Below, piece by piece: positions 1 through 8,071 of a DNA stretch of 15,997 nucleotides. Numbering within the stretch: position 1 is the stretch's first letter; the number at the start of each line of letters is the position of its first letter. This DNA comes from JABHCC01 sp964444375 (GTDB lineage Bacteria > Bacteroidota > Bacteroidia > Bacteroidales > UBA12481): assembly GCA_964444375.1 (NCBI GenBank), contig CAYUGX010000075.1:1-15997 (forward strand). Reading direction: 5' to 3'. A program made the position numbers and the translations under genes. Below the pieces are notes generated by a model. It was not told where the DNA came from. It did not search any database and saw nothing but the letters and a program-made list of their open reading frames with translations.

Positions 1-1023
1 ATGTTGAAATTTGCCGCTCATATGGCAGGATCTACCCGGGCAACTGGCCTTGAAGACATGACCGTTTCCATGCTGAAAGGATCGGATGGCCAGCAACATG
101 AAGAACTCGATCGCATGGTCGACTGGATAGCCGAAAACTGTAATCCCGACATTATTCACCTCTCCAACGCCTTGCTGAATGGTATTGCACCCCGTTTGAA
201 AGAAAAACTCGACGTGCCAATCGTATGTTCACTGCAGGATGAGGATGTTTGGATCGATCCGATGGAATCAAATTTTCAAGAACTCAGCTGGTCACTCATT
301 CATGAAAATTCAGCCTACATTGATGCCTATATCGGTGTGAGTGATTATTATACCAGGCTGATGCTTGATAAAATCGATCTCCCAAAACAGAAGGTACACA
401 GCCTGCACCTGGGTGTTGATGTAGCAGATTATGAATACCATTCGGCAAAGGCCCATCCTCTGAATATTGGCTACATATCCAGAATGTGTCATGAAAATGG
501 GGTAGATATTGCTGTGGATGCTTTCATCCAACTCAAAAAGCAACCCAAGTTTAGCGACGTGAAACTCTATCTAACCGGAGGAAGCACTGGAGATGACAAA
601 CAGATACTCAGGGAGATTCGATCTAGCATAAGATCGAATGGCCTCCATGATGATGTGATTTTTATTGATGACTTTGAACAGGAAGGTCGCACCGAATTCT
701 TCAACTCAGTTTCGTTTATCAGTGTTCCGGTTCGCAATGGTGAGGCTTTTGGCCTCTACCTCCTCGAAGCAATGGCCTCAGGTGTTCCTGTAGTTCAGCC
801 AGCTCTGGGGGCTTTCCCTGAAATCATTGAGCTATCAAAAGGCGGTCGTACCTATGAACCAAATACGCCTGAAGTCTTGGCCCAAACCTGGGCCAGTCTG
901 CTATCTCAGCCAGATGAAATTACTTCCCTGGCGGCTGATGCCCGACGAGGAGTGGAAGACCATTTCAATATTTACGATCAGGGTGAAAAGCTGATCGAAA
1001 TCTATCAAAAACTACACAATTGA
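1..1023 (+). CDS. Glycosyltransferase, GT4-like (GT-B fold), 5'-truncated by window edge
   Basis: This is a cytoplasmic or membrane-associated retaining glycosyltransferase that would move a sugar from a nucleotide-sugar donor to an unknown acceptor. The donor half is complete: a GYISR...NGVD segment (residues 157-169, the usual start of the C-terminal Rossmann domain), and the EX7E motif in GEAFGLYLLEAMASGVPVV with E248 and E256. The N-terminal half is short. PDIIHLSN sits at residue 49, where full members have roughly 90-100 residues before it, and the glycine-rich first loop is absent. The ATG at base 1 is therefore probably an internal Met and the gene begins before the window. It ends 4 nt before the ABC ATPase, so it is likely in the same transcript. 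A role in envelope or surface glycan synthesis is inference; the acceptor cannot be read from sequence. Confidence 0.85.
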   Translation: MLKFAAHMAGSTRATGLEDMTVSMLKGSDGQQHEELDRMVDWIAENCNPDIIHLSNALLNGIAPRLKEKLDVPIVCSLQDEDVWIDPMESNFQELSWSLIHENSAYIDAYIGVSDYYTRLMLDKIDLPKQKVHSLHLGVDVADYEYHSAKAHPLNIGYISRMCHENGVDIAVDAFIQLKKQPKFSDVKLYLTGGSTGDDKQILREIRSSIRSNGLHDDVIFIDDFEQEGRTEFFNSVSFISVPVRNGEAFGLYLLEAMASGVPVVQPALGAFPEIIELSKGGRTYEPNTPEVLAQTWASLLSQPDEITSLAADARRGVEDHFNIYDQGEKLIEIYQKLHN

Positions 1024-1027
1024 AGTT

Positions 1028-1702
1028 ATGCTTCTTGAATTGAAGGGAATCTCTAAAGGCTTCTACCTACCGGATGGACGAGTATCAAGGCTTGTACTTG
1101 ATGAACTCGACTTATCGGTTGAAGAGCAGGAAAGTGTGGCTATTGTTGGCCCATCGGGATCGGGTAAAACAACCCTCCTGAACTTGATTGCTAAATTGGA
1201 TCAACCTGATTCGGGTGAGCTGAAATTTGAAAGTGCATCTCTTTCTAGTCTTACTGGCAGAAGTCTAGATACCTATCGCAATCAATCCATTGGTATCGTC
1301 TTTCAAATGCATCACCTGATGCCACAGCTTAATCTTCTTGAAAATGTGTTATTGCCCGCTCTGGGTAAAGACCAACAAAAGAGCTTGTCGAGGGCTGAAG
1401 AATTACTGAAACGAGTTGGCGTGTGGGAACAGCGCTTTCAAAAACCCGGAGAGCTATCGGGAGGTGAATGCCAGCGTGTGGCAGTGGTACGTGCATTAAT
1501 TAACCAGCCAAAATTGCTGCTGGCTGATGAACCAACCGGCGCCCTTGATCAGGAAAATGCGAATATATTATCTGAACTGCTCATTGACATGCAGCGCGAA
1601 CAAAACACCGCGCTCATATTGGTGACTCATGCTGAACAGCTGGCTGAGAAAATGAATCGTCAGTTGTTCCTGACCAAAGGGAAACTGACTGAAAAACAGT
1701 GA
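1028..1702 (+). CDS. ABC transporter ATPase, LolD/MacB/YbbA type
   Basis: A 224-residue nucleotide-binding subunit, the usual length for type VII (MacB/LolD/YbbA) ABC ATPases, which power FtsX-type permeases that work on envelope substrates rather than moving them through a central channel. All motifs are intact: Walker A GPSGSGKTT (41-49), Q-loop Q93, signature LSGGE (143-147), Walker B LLLADE (163-168) followed by PTGALD, and H-loop H201. The DEPTGALD form is characteristic of this subclass. It starts 4 nt after the glycosyltransferase stop, and its own stop lies 1 nt before the permease ATG, so translation of the pair is probably coupled. Its partner is almost certainly the adjacent permease. 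A LolD role is less likely because LolC/E-type permeases are about 400 residues long with four helices. Confidence 0.93.
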   Translation: MLLELKGISKGFYLPDGRVSRLVLDELDLSVEEQESVAIVGPSGSGKTTLLNLIAKLDQPDSGELKFESASLSSLTGRSLDTYRNQSIGIVFQMHHLMPQLNLLENVLLPALGKDQQKSLSRAEELLKRVGVWEQRFQKPGELSGGECQRVAVVRALINQPKLLLADEPTGALDQENANILSELLIDMQREQNTALILVTHAEQLAEKMNRQLFLTKGKLTEKQ

Positions 1703-1703
1703 C

Positions 1704-4700
1704 ATGAACCCAATTAAGCTGATAACCAAAAGCCTGGTTTATTACTGGCGGAAAAATCTGGCCGTTGGTTTGGGTGTCGCGATTAGCACTGCAATTCTGA
1801 CGGGGGCTTTGATTGTGGGTGACAGCATGCAACACAGCATGCAGCAAATGGTCAATCAACGGCTGGGCCCTATTTCACACACCTTAACAGCTGGTGACCG
1901 CTATTTTACCAGTGGATTAGCCAAACGAATCGAAAAGGGTACCAATTTACAGGTTTTACCCGTGCTGCAACTTGAGTCAAGTGCCGTACTGGGAGGTGGT
2001 CAGAAACGCCTGCCCAAAGTGCAGGTGTTTGGTGTCGATTCTCAGTTCGATTCTTTCTTTGACTTGAATCCCTTTTATGGCCAACTAGAAGCCAATGAGG
2101 TGATTGTGTCTACAAACCTGGCAGAAAAGCTCGAGGTCGCTCAAGGAGAATGGCTCTTGTTCAGAATCAGAAAAGCCAGTCTGATCCCCCTTAACGCTCC
2201 TTTTGTGTCGGATGAGGAAACCACAGTTTCCATGCGTTTGCAAGTCAAAGCCATTGCTGATAATGAGCAAATGGGTCGACTGAACCTGTACAACTCTCAA
2301 ACCGCACCGGTTAATGCCTTTATTTCTTTATCTCGACTGAATGAAGTCATGAAATTGAACGACAAAGTCAATACCCTGTTTATTCAGGGTAGGGAGCAGT
2401 CAGTTCAGCAATTAATGACTGCTGTGCAAAAAGGATGGCGTATTGCTGATTTAGGATTGAGTTTGAAAACTATAACGGGTCACCAGAGCTATGAAATCAC
2501 CAGCGATCGGGTATTCATTGATACGGTGCTCAGTCAAGCCCTGCAGCAACTTCCTTGGCCGGCCTTGCCTATCATGACGTATTTTGTTAACTCGATTAAT
2601 TACGATACTTCGACTACTCCCTATTCATTTGTTTCCACCCTGCCGGATGACAGTTGTGCAGCCCATGAAGTGGTGATCAACGAATGGTTGGCTAAAGACC
2701 TACAGGTGGAAGTTGGCGATGAACTAAACCTGGATTTTTACCAGGTTGGTCCGTTGAGACGACTGCTTGAGAAAAGCATTGATTTGGAAGTGTCATCAAT
2801 CAAGCGCATGAACGGCTATTTTGCCGATCATTCATTGGCTCCAGATTTGCCTGGGCTCTCCGATGCAGGAAATTGTCGCGACTGGGAAACAGGTGTGCCA
2901 ATTGATCTCGAGAGCATACGAGACCGTGACGAAGACTATTGGGACGAATGGAAAGGAACACCCAAAGGGTTTATCAGCTATTCACTTGCACAAGAACTGT
3001 GGTCGAATCGTTTTGGTAACCTGACAGCCGTGCGTTACGCTGACGTAGATATCATTCCAGAGCAGTTTGAGAACGAGCTGAGAACCCAGCTTGAGATTGA
3101 TGATCTGGGATTTGAAATAAAAGATGTACATACTATTGGATCAGATGCGGCTAAACGAGGAGTTAATTTTGGTGAACTGTTTCTTGGACTCAGTTTCTTT
3201 GTGCTCGCTGCTGCAGTCTTGCTGAGTGTTTTGTTATACCGTTTGAGTATCAGTGAAAGAAGTGAGCAACTTCATACCTTGCGTGCTCTTGGTTTATCAA
3301 AAACACGAATCCAGTGGATTTTGCTGGCTGAGCTGTCTTTGGTTGCATTCATCGGGGCTGGTTTTGGCCTGGTTTTGGCTTGGGTCTATAACCTGGCCAT
3401 CTTCAATGCTTTGAATGGCATCTGGCAAGATATAGTCAGGTCTGATCTGATCAGCCTGCATCTCAATACTGCAACGTTGGTTTTGGGTATGGTGATCAGT
3501 GTTATCATTACCTTGATCAGTATTATTTTTGTGATTGACCGAAGGCTTAAAAAAGATCTGGTAGATCTAAAACGGGCACGATCGCATAGGCGAACACGCC
3601 GATTCATGCGCCTTGAAGGTTTGTTGACTGTAGTATTGGCATTGGCCATTATGGTGCTACTGGCTGGTCAAATGATCCGGCAGGAAGTCTATAATCCTGG
3701 CGTATTTTTCATTAGCGGTGCACTCGTTTTGGTTTTCTTTTTACTCGCATTTGATCAGTTTTTGTACCGAAAGAGTACCAGCCTTTCCTGCCGGATGGGA
3801 TTCACCTCACTGGCCTGGAAAAACATGACCCGGTACAGGAGTCGTACCTATTCCATCCTACTCTTGTTAGCCTTGGGCACCTTCTTAATCGTGACTGTTG
3901 GAGCCAACCGAAAGAGTTTTCTCGATAAGGAGCTTGGGCCCAGTAGTGGCACCGGTGGTTTTGCTTATTTCGGGGAATTGACGGTTCCCTTTCTGCAAGA
4001 TATAAATGACCCAATGGTGCGACAGGCTTTTGTGCTGGAAGCCGATCAATCAATTGTGCAATTTAGAGCTGTTGATGGGGACGATGCCAGTTGCCTCAAT
4101 CTGAACGCGATCAATCAACCAAGGATTCTGGGTGTGGACCCTCAGCAACTGACCGGACATTTCAGTTTTGCCACTCGGCATGATTTGATTGATGAAGATA
4201 ATCCCTGGCTTGGTCTGAATACTGAGATGGGACCCAATGTGATTCCTGGAATTGCTGATCAAACGGTTATTCAATGGAGTTTACTGAAAGAAATTGGAGA
4301 CACACTCTGGTATACCGATCAGCTGGGAAAAGAATTGGGTATTGTATTAGTCGGTGGATTGAATAGCTCAATCTTTCAAGGTAATTTATTGATCTCAGAA
4401 TCGCACTTTCTCAAGCATTTCCCAAGCTCAAGCGGATCACAGGTGCTGCTTGTGGAAACAGAAGAAAAGCAGGCTGGTGAAGTGGCTGATGAGCTCAATA
4501 TGGGCTTGCGTGATTTTGGTTTGTTTCTGCAATCTACACGTGAGCGACTCGCCGAATTTGCATCGGTTACCAATACCTACCTGGCAATTTTTCTATTGTT
4601 GGGAGCCTTGGGTCTACTCATCGGGACTTTTGGTTTGGGTATTATCTTGATCCGAACCATTCAGGAACGGTCAATTGAATTGGGCATTCAACGAGCCATA

Positions 4701-4958
4701 GGTATACCAAAACAGACCAATCTACTGCTATTGATTTATGAATTCGGATTGCTCATGATTGGTGGTATAGTCATAGGATCTGTTAGCGCTATACTGGCAA
4801 TTTTTCCGAGCATCATTAGTCCTGGAGCTGAAATCAATCTACCATCAATACTTTTACTAGTTGGGATTATTCTGGTCAATGGCTTACTTTGGATCTCAGT
4901 ATTTGCTACTCTTTCACAGCGAAAAGAAAACCTAAACACAATTCTCAGAAGTGAATAG
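1704..4958 (+). CDS. Large FtsX/MacB-family ABC permease (YbbP-like, ten predicted helices)
   Basis: A 1084-residue inner-membrane permease, partner of the ATPase just upstream. Reading hydrophobicity by eye gives about ten helices: one at 20-38, a large extracytoplasmic domain (about 40-485), three at about 488-515, 535-565 and 590-612, three at about 640-655, 668-690 and 716-735, a second extracytoplasmic domain (about 740-955), and three at about 958-983, 1010-1035 and 1050-1070. The two three-helix groups flanking the extracytoplasmic domains (488-612 and 958-1070) are the two FtsX units. This duplicated architecture is that of E. coli YbbP rather than four-helix MacB or LolC. At 1084 residues it is clearly longer than YbbP (about 800), mainly through the first extracytoplasmic domain, which carries Cys residues in DDSCAAHE and GNCRDW. 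The substrate is unknown; members are linked to export or extraction of lipophilic or envelope molecules. It is followed after 28 nt by a sulfatase. Confidence 0.88.
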   Translation: MNPIKLITKSLVYYWRKNLAVGLGVAISTAILTGALIVGDSMQHSMQQMVNQRLGPISHTLTAGDRYFTSGLAKRIEKGTNLQVLPVLQLESSAVLGGGQKRLPKVQVFGVDSQFDSFFDLNPFYGQLEANEVIVSTNLAEKLEVAQGEWLLFRIRKASLIPLNAPFVSDEETTVSMRLQVKAIADNEQMGRLNLYNSQTAPVNAFISLSRLNEVMKLNDKVNTLFIQGREQSVQQLMTAVQKGWRIADLGLSLKTITGHQSYEITSDRVFIDTVLSQALQQLPWPALPIMTYFVNSINYDTSTTPYSFVSTLPDDSCAAHEVVINEWLAKDLQVEVGDELNLDFYQVGPLRRLLEKSIDLEVSSIKRMNGYFADHSLAPDLPGLSDAGNCRDWETGVPIDLESIRDRDEDYWDEWKGTPKGFISYSLAQELWSNRFGNLTAVRYADVDIIPEQFENELRTQLEIDDLGFEIKDVHTIGSDAAKRGVNFGELFLGLSFFVLAAAVLLSVLLYRLSISERSEQLHTLRALGLSKTRIQWILLAELSLVAFIGAGFGLVLAWVYNLAIFNALNGIWQDIVRSDLISLHLNTATLVLGMVISVIITLISIIFVIDRRLKKDLVDLKRARSHRRTRRFMRLEGLLTVVLALAIMVLLAGQMIRQEVYNPGVFFISGALVLVFFLLAFDQFLYRKSTSLSCRMGFTSLAWKNMTRYRSRTYSILLLLALGTFLIVTVGANRKSFLDKELGPSSGTGGFAYFGELTVPFLQDINDPMVRQAFVLEADQSIVQFRAVDGDDASCLNLNAINQPRILGVDPQQLTGHFSFATRHDLIDEDNPWLGLNTEMGPNVIPGIADQTVIQWSLLKEIGDTLWYTDQLGKELGIVLVGGLNSSIFQGNLLISESHFLKHFPSSSGSQVLLVETEEKQAGEVADELNMGLRDFGLFLQSTRERLAEFASVTNTYLAIFLLLGALGLLIGTFGLGIILIRTIQERSIELGIQRAIGIPKQTNLLLLIYEFGLLMIGGIVIGSVSAILAIFPSIISPGAEINLPSILLLVGIILVNGLLWISVFATLSQRKENLNTILRSE

Positions 4959-4986
4959 TGCTTTTTGGGAATAAAAAAACAGAACC

Positions 4987-6471
4987 ATGACAAGCAAAAC
5001 AACCACCTCACTTTTTATCCTTCTATTCGTGCTGCTGAGTGCATGTTCAACACCAAAGCAACCCAATATAATTTTGGTTATAACCGACGACCAGGGCTAC
5101 GGTGATCTGTCGGTGCATGGTAGTCCGGATGTAAAAACACCTCATCTTGATCGTTTGCATGAACAAAGTATTCGCTTTACTGATTTTCAAGCAAGCCCAA
5201 CCTGTTCACCCACACGTTCTGCACTGGAAACCGGACGCACTCCATTTAAAAACGGAATTACCCATACCATTTTAGAGCGTGAACGCATGACACTTGAAGC
5301 CTATACCTTACCACAGTTACTGCATGAGGCCGGCTATGTGACGGGTATTTTTGGGAAATGGCATTTGGGTGACGAGGCAGCCTATCAGCCTGAGATGCGT
5401 GGCTACGATCGGGTATTCATTCACGGTGCAGGGGGAATCGGACAAAAATACGCTTGCTCATGTGCAGACGCACCTGGTAACGGTTATTTTAACCCCGTAA
5501 TTAAAGACCAGAGCCATTTCGTTAAAACCCAGGGATTTTGCACGGATGTGTTCTTTTCTGAAGCCCTACACTTTATCAAAGGGCATGTCGATAAGAACCA
5601 GCCATTTTACGCCAGAATCTCAACAAATGCGCCTCACGGTCCATTCATTGCGCCCGAAGGATATAAGAAGAAATTTATTGAAAAAGGGTACGGTGGTAAT
5701 GCCCAGGGATTTTACGGAATGATTGAGAATATCGATGACAACATGGGCTTGCTTTTAGACAAGCTCGATGAATGGGGCATCAGTGAGCATACCCTGTTGA
5801 TCTTCATGTCAGATAATGGCAAGGCCTTGCACAGCGACAAGGGTAATGCCTATGGCAATAACCAGCCGGCCTATAATGCGGGTATGCGGGGGTATAAAGG
5901 GACCGTTCATGAAGGGGGTACACGGGTGCCTTTCTTTGTGAGATGGCCTGCCAAATGGAAAGGCGGTACAGACATTGAAACCATGGCTTGTCACATTGAT
6001 ATCTATCCCACTTTAGCTGAAGTAGCCGGTATTGAATTGCCGGTACCCGACCAGGTGGAAGGCCGTTCTCTACTCCCCTTGCTGGAGAATTCAGACAGCG
6101 AATGGTCTGACCGCTTCAGGGTATTTCATCAGGGCAGGTGGCCAGTTGAATTGGATCCAGAACAGCACAAGTACCGTAATTTTGCGGTGCGAAATGAACG
6201 CTTTCGTCTAGTGGGAATGGAACAGCTTTATGATGTACAGGCCGATCCGGGTGAGACAACAAATGTCTATGACCAACATCCGGAGGTGATTAAGCAAATG
6301 ATGGACTTTTACGAACAGTGGTGGAGTGAAGCCAGACCGCTAATGGTCAACGAAGGAGTTCCCATGAGCAGCGTCAGACCCTTCCATGAGAACTACTATG
6401 AGCAATTAAAACACGAAGGTATTCCTGATTGGATTCCCGTGGTGGTAGGAGATTTTGAAAGAAATGACTGA
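4987..6471 (+). CDS. Lipoprotein sulfatase (S1 family, Cys-type)
   Basis: A 494-residue sulfatase that hydrolyses sulfate esters through a formylglycine made from Cys73 in the CSPTR motif (73-77). Other active-site elements are present: metal-binding D34-D35 (TDDQGYGD), GKWHLG (K124, H126), H217 in NAPHGP, D276-N277 in SDNG, and K304 in GYKGTVHEGGTR. The N-terminus is a lipoprotein signal ending in LLSAC with Cys20 as the lipidation site, so the enzyme is membrane-anchored, facing the periplasm or the cell surface. STPKQ follows the Cys and lacks the acidic residues of described Bacteroidota surface-export signals, which slightly favours a periplasmic location. The start is preceded by an A-rich stretch, as is common in this phylum. 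It probably belongs to the glycosyltransferase-ABC operon. The substrate (a sulfated glycan or another ester) cannot be assigned. No maturation enzyme is in the window. Confidence 0.93.
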   Translation: MTSKTTTSLFILLFVLLSACSTPKQPNIILVITDDQGYGDLSVHGSPDVKTPHLDRLHEQSIRFTDFQASPTCSPTRSALETGRTPFKNGITHTILERERMTLEAYTLPQLLHEAGYVTGIFGKWHLGDEAAYQPEMRGYDRVFIHGAGGIGQKYACSCADAPGNGYFNPVIKDQSHFVKTQGFCTDVFFSEALHFIKGHVDKNQPFYARISTNAPHGPFIAPEGYKKKFIEKGYGGNAQGFYGMIENIDDNMGLLLDKLDEWGISEHTLLIFMSDNGKALHSDKGNAYGNNQPAYNAGMRGYKGTVHEGGTRVPFFVRWPAKWKGGTDIETMACHIDIYPTLAEVAGIELPVPDQVEGRSLLPLLENSDSEWSDRFRVFHQGRWPVELDPEQHKYRNFAVRNERFRLVGMEQLYDVQADPGETTNVYDQHPEVIKQMMDFYEQWWSEARPLMVNEGVPMSSVRPFHENYYEQLKHEGIPDWIPVVVGDFERND

Positions 6472-7137
6472 TTAGAAGTCAATCTGCCGCTCTGCAATAT
6501 TGTCTGAATCACTGAATATTCGTCCTTTACCATTGTCGAGGAACACATCTCCAGGATCACCATAATTATTCACCATAAACAAAGCAATCTGGCAGTTCTT
6601 AATGCCTTCATCAGTCATTTTTCCTGAGATCACTCGAACCATTTTTGCTTGATAGCCTTGTTTTTCAGCGAGCACCTCAAAAAATACTGAAAATCGCTTG
6701 CCAGAACCTGAGATATAACTACGTGTACTGTTTCCAACCGAGCTCCCTGATTTGTAATCCAGTGACAGGGTTAAATCGTTGTTATTCTGCTGCGACATCT
6801 TGAATTTATACTGGTCGTAAACCTTTCCAATTTGATCGTCATTGCGATTACTGGCCTGTAATTCGTGTGGATCCTCAAGGAATATTCCCTCCAGGTCAGG
6901 CGGATTATGACCATCATAAATCGGCATACCCAATCCCTCAATAACATCCAACACATCGTCTGATACGATATTGATAATATCTGCACTCAGGTTTCGAGAT
7001 GAATTTCCCCCGTAAATACCTCCACCATAATCGCCATAATCATCCCAATCAACTCCGCTTCCATAATCAATACAGCACGAAGCAATGATTATCGCTAAAA
7101 TCGCCACAATTGAGTACAACACTGATTTTGTTTTCAT
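6472..7137 (-). CDS. Hypothetical lipoprotein with NPPDLEG motif
   Basis: A 221-residue lipoprotein whose function I do not recognise. The signal peptide is MKTKSVLYSI followed by a hydrophobic run to IIASC, with lipidation at Cys21 (Cys22 follows). Next come a Gly/Tyr/Asp-rich linker (about 25-45) and a globular domain. The segment MPIYDGHNPPDLEGIFLEDP (71-90) fits a pattern I associate with uncharacterised Bacteroidota lipoproteins, in which NPP-x-x-EG is followed by a P-x-x-L-x-x-S element (here PHELQAS). An upstream in-frame Met at 7185 was rejected because a perfect TAnnTTTG promoter element lies between the two starts and because the 7137 start places the signal peptide at the N-terminus. 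The stop codon abuts the stop of the converging sulfatase with no base between them. It appears to be a single-gene transcript. Confidence 0.8.
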   Translation of the reverse strand: MKTKSVLYSIVAILAIIIASCCIDYGSGVDWDDYGDYGGGIYGGNSSRNLSADIINIVSDDVLDVIEGLGMPIYDGHNPPDLEGIFLEDPHELQASNRNDDQIGKVYDQYKFKMSQQNNNDLTLSLDYKSGSSVGNSTRSYISGSGKRFSVFFEVLAEKQGYQAKMVRVISGKMTDEGIKNCQIALFMVNNYGDPGDVFLDNGKGRIFSDSDNIAERQIDF

Positions 7138-7160
7138 ATCAATAAGATTAGGTACTTGTC

Positions 7161-7168
7161 CAAATTTA
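7161..7168 (-). promoter_or_regulatory. Bacteroidota -7 promoter element for the lipoprotein gene
   Basis: The minus strand reads TAAATTTG, an exact match to the TAnnTTTG -7 consensus of Bacteroidota sigma-70-type promoters. It lies 23 nt upstream of the ATG at 7137, giving a short leader. A TTG sits 16 bp upstream and another 25 bp upstream; the usual -33/-7 gap is about 17-23 bp, so the -33 element is not a clean match. The element fixes the lipoprotein start at 7137 rather than 7185. Confidence 0.6.
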
Positions 7169-7232
7169 CTAAAAATCACATTCACAACCCAGTCAAATGA
7201 TTAAAGCCATTAATCGGTTAAATATTTGTCAT

Positions 7233-7290
7233 CAGTCTTCAGTCCCTAGTCCCGATGTCCCGAGTCCTGATGTCACGAGTCCCCAGTTCC
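7233..7290. repeat. Degenerate short tandem repeat tract (7-8 nt units, GGGACT-like)
   Basis: Read on the minus strand, this tract is a chain of about eight units resembling GGGACTC or GGGACATC with small changes (GGGACT, AGGGACT, GAAGACT, GTGACATC). Two neighbouring 15-16 nt blocks, GGGGACTCGTGACATC and AGGACTCGGGACATC, form an imperfect longer period. It begins inside the 3' end of the GNAT gene and covers that gene's stop codon, then runs into the space before the lipoprotein promoter. It has no spacers of CRISPR type and no strong dyad. It looks like an intergenic low-complexity repeat that expanded into a gene end. Confidence 0.7.
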
Positions 7291-8037
7291 AATTGCTACT
7301 TTTTTCAAAATAGTCTTAAACCGGGTCCCACTGAGGTAATGGTCTTCTAGTAACTTACCGTTGTAGATCAGATTAAATCCCCCAAAGCCTGATGGTGCTT
7401 GCTGTGCTTCATAATGCGTGCTCAGTTTTTTAACTTGTAGATTAATGCCTTGCTCAGAAGCGATTTTCTGTAGGTCGGCCACAGATTTCAAGTGCCAGGG
7501 GCATTGATCGGTATAGGTCAAATGCCACCCTTGATAAGCTTCTGCTGCTTGAGTCCAATCGATAAATTCAGGATCGGCAGCATCTGGTATGTGCTTGTGA
7601 GCCATCAATTCAAAACGATCAAGCTTGCCAATTTTGGTGAAACCATTCTTCTCAAACACCCTTTTATCAGCCATCCAGGTTCCTTTACTGGTGAAAACAG
7701 CAACACCATTTTTGTCTTGATCTTTGGCTTGATCCACACAATACTGTACCAACTGACTGGCCATTCCTCTGCCTTTGTCTTTGTTTGAATATATATACAT
7801 GCAATGAACAAAGAGGTAATTAGGGGCTTTGACGGGTCGCCAGGCGTATTCTGCCGCTGTATACTCAATGTACCCCACAGGTCGATCACCATCGCGAAGA
7901 ATACAGATCCGCAATCCATGCTTGTATTCCTGTTCAAGCCAGGCTTGTTTTACCTTGAACTCTTCTTTCTTCGGATTCTTAGCACAAAACAAAGTTTCAG
8001 ATAACACATTCTGGGGAGTAACAATACTGATGGTCAT
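7273..8037 (-). CDS. GNAT N-acetyltransferase with YoaP-like C-terminal domain
   Basis: A 254-residue cytoplasmic protein with two parts. Residues about 1-150 form a GNAT acyltransferase fold; the acetyl-CoA loop is DKGRGMAS (87-94), preceded by a strand with LFVHCMYIY and followed by VFEKNGFTKIG, the usual end of the fold. Residues about 170-247 resemble the YoaP-like domain found after GNAT domains in Bacillus YoaP-type proteins, a thioredoxin-like segment with TDQCPWH (C179) and a YNGKLLEDHYLSG strand. The substrate is unknown. It starts 34 nt after the upstream sulfatase stop with no recognisable promoter in the gap, so co-transcription is possible. The last five residues (GTGDS) and the stop codon are encoded by the repeat tract, so the natural C-terminus may have been replaced. 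Confidence 0.85.
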   Translation of the reverse strand: MTISIVTPQNVLSETLFCAKNPKKEEFKVKQAWLEQEYKHGLRICILRDGDRPVGYIEYTAAEYAWRPVKAPNYLFVHCMYIYSNKDKGRGMASQLVQYCVDQAKDQDKNGVAVFTSKGTWMADKRVFEKNGFTKIGKLDRFELMAHKHIPDAADPEFIDWTQAAEAYQGWHLTYTDQCPWHLKSVADLQKIASEQGINLQVKKLSTHYEAQQAPSGFGGFNLIYNGKLLEDHYLSGTRFKTILKKVAIGTGDS

Positions 8038-8071
8038 TTACTTATGTCTTTATAATTAGCGCATTGTCAGA

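Noticed and set aside
7138..7185. Upstream Met start of the lipoprotein at 7185
   Set aside because: It would put 16 residues before the lipoprotein signal peptide, and the TAAATTTG promoter element lies inside that extension.
7233..7290. CRISPR array
   Set aside because: Units are 7-8 nt, degenerate and contiguous with no unique spacers, and no cas genes are present.
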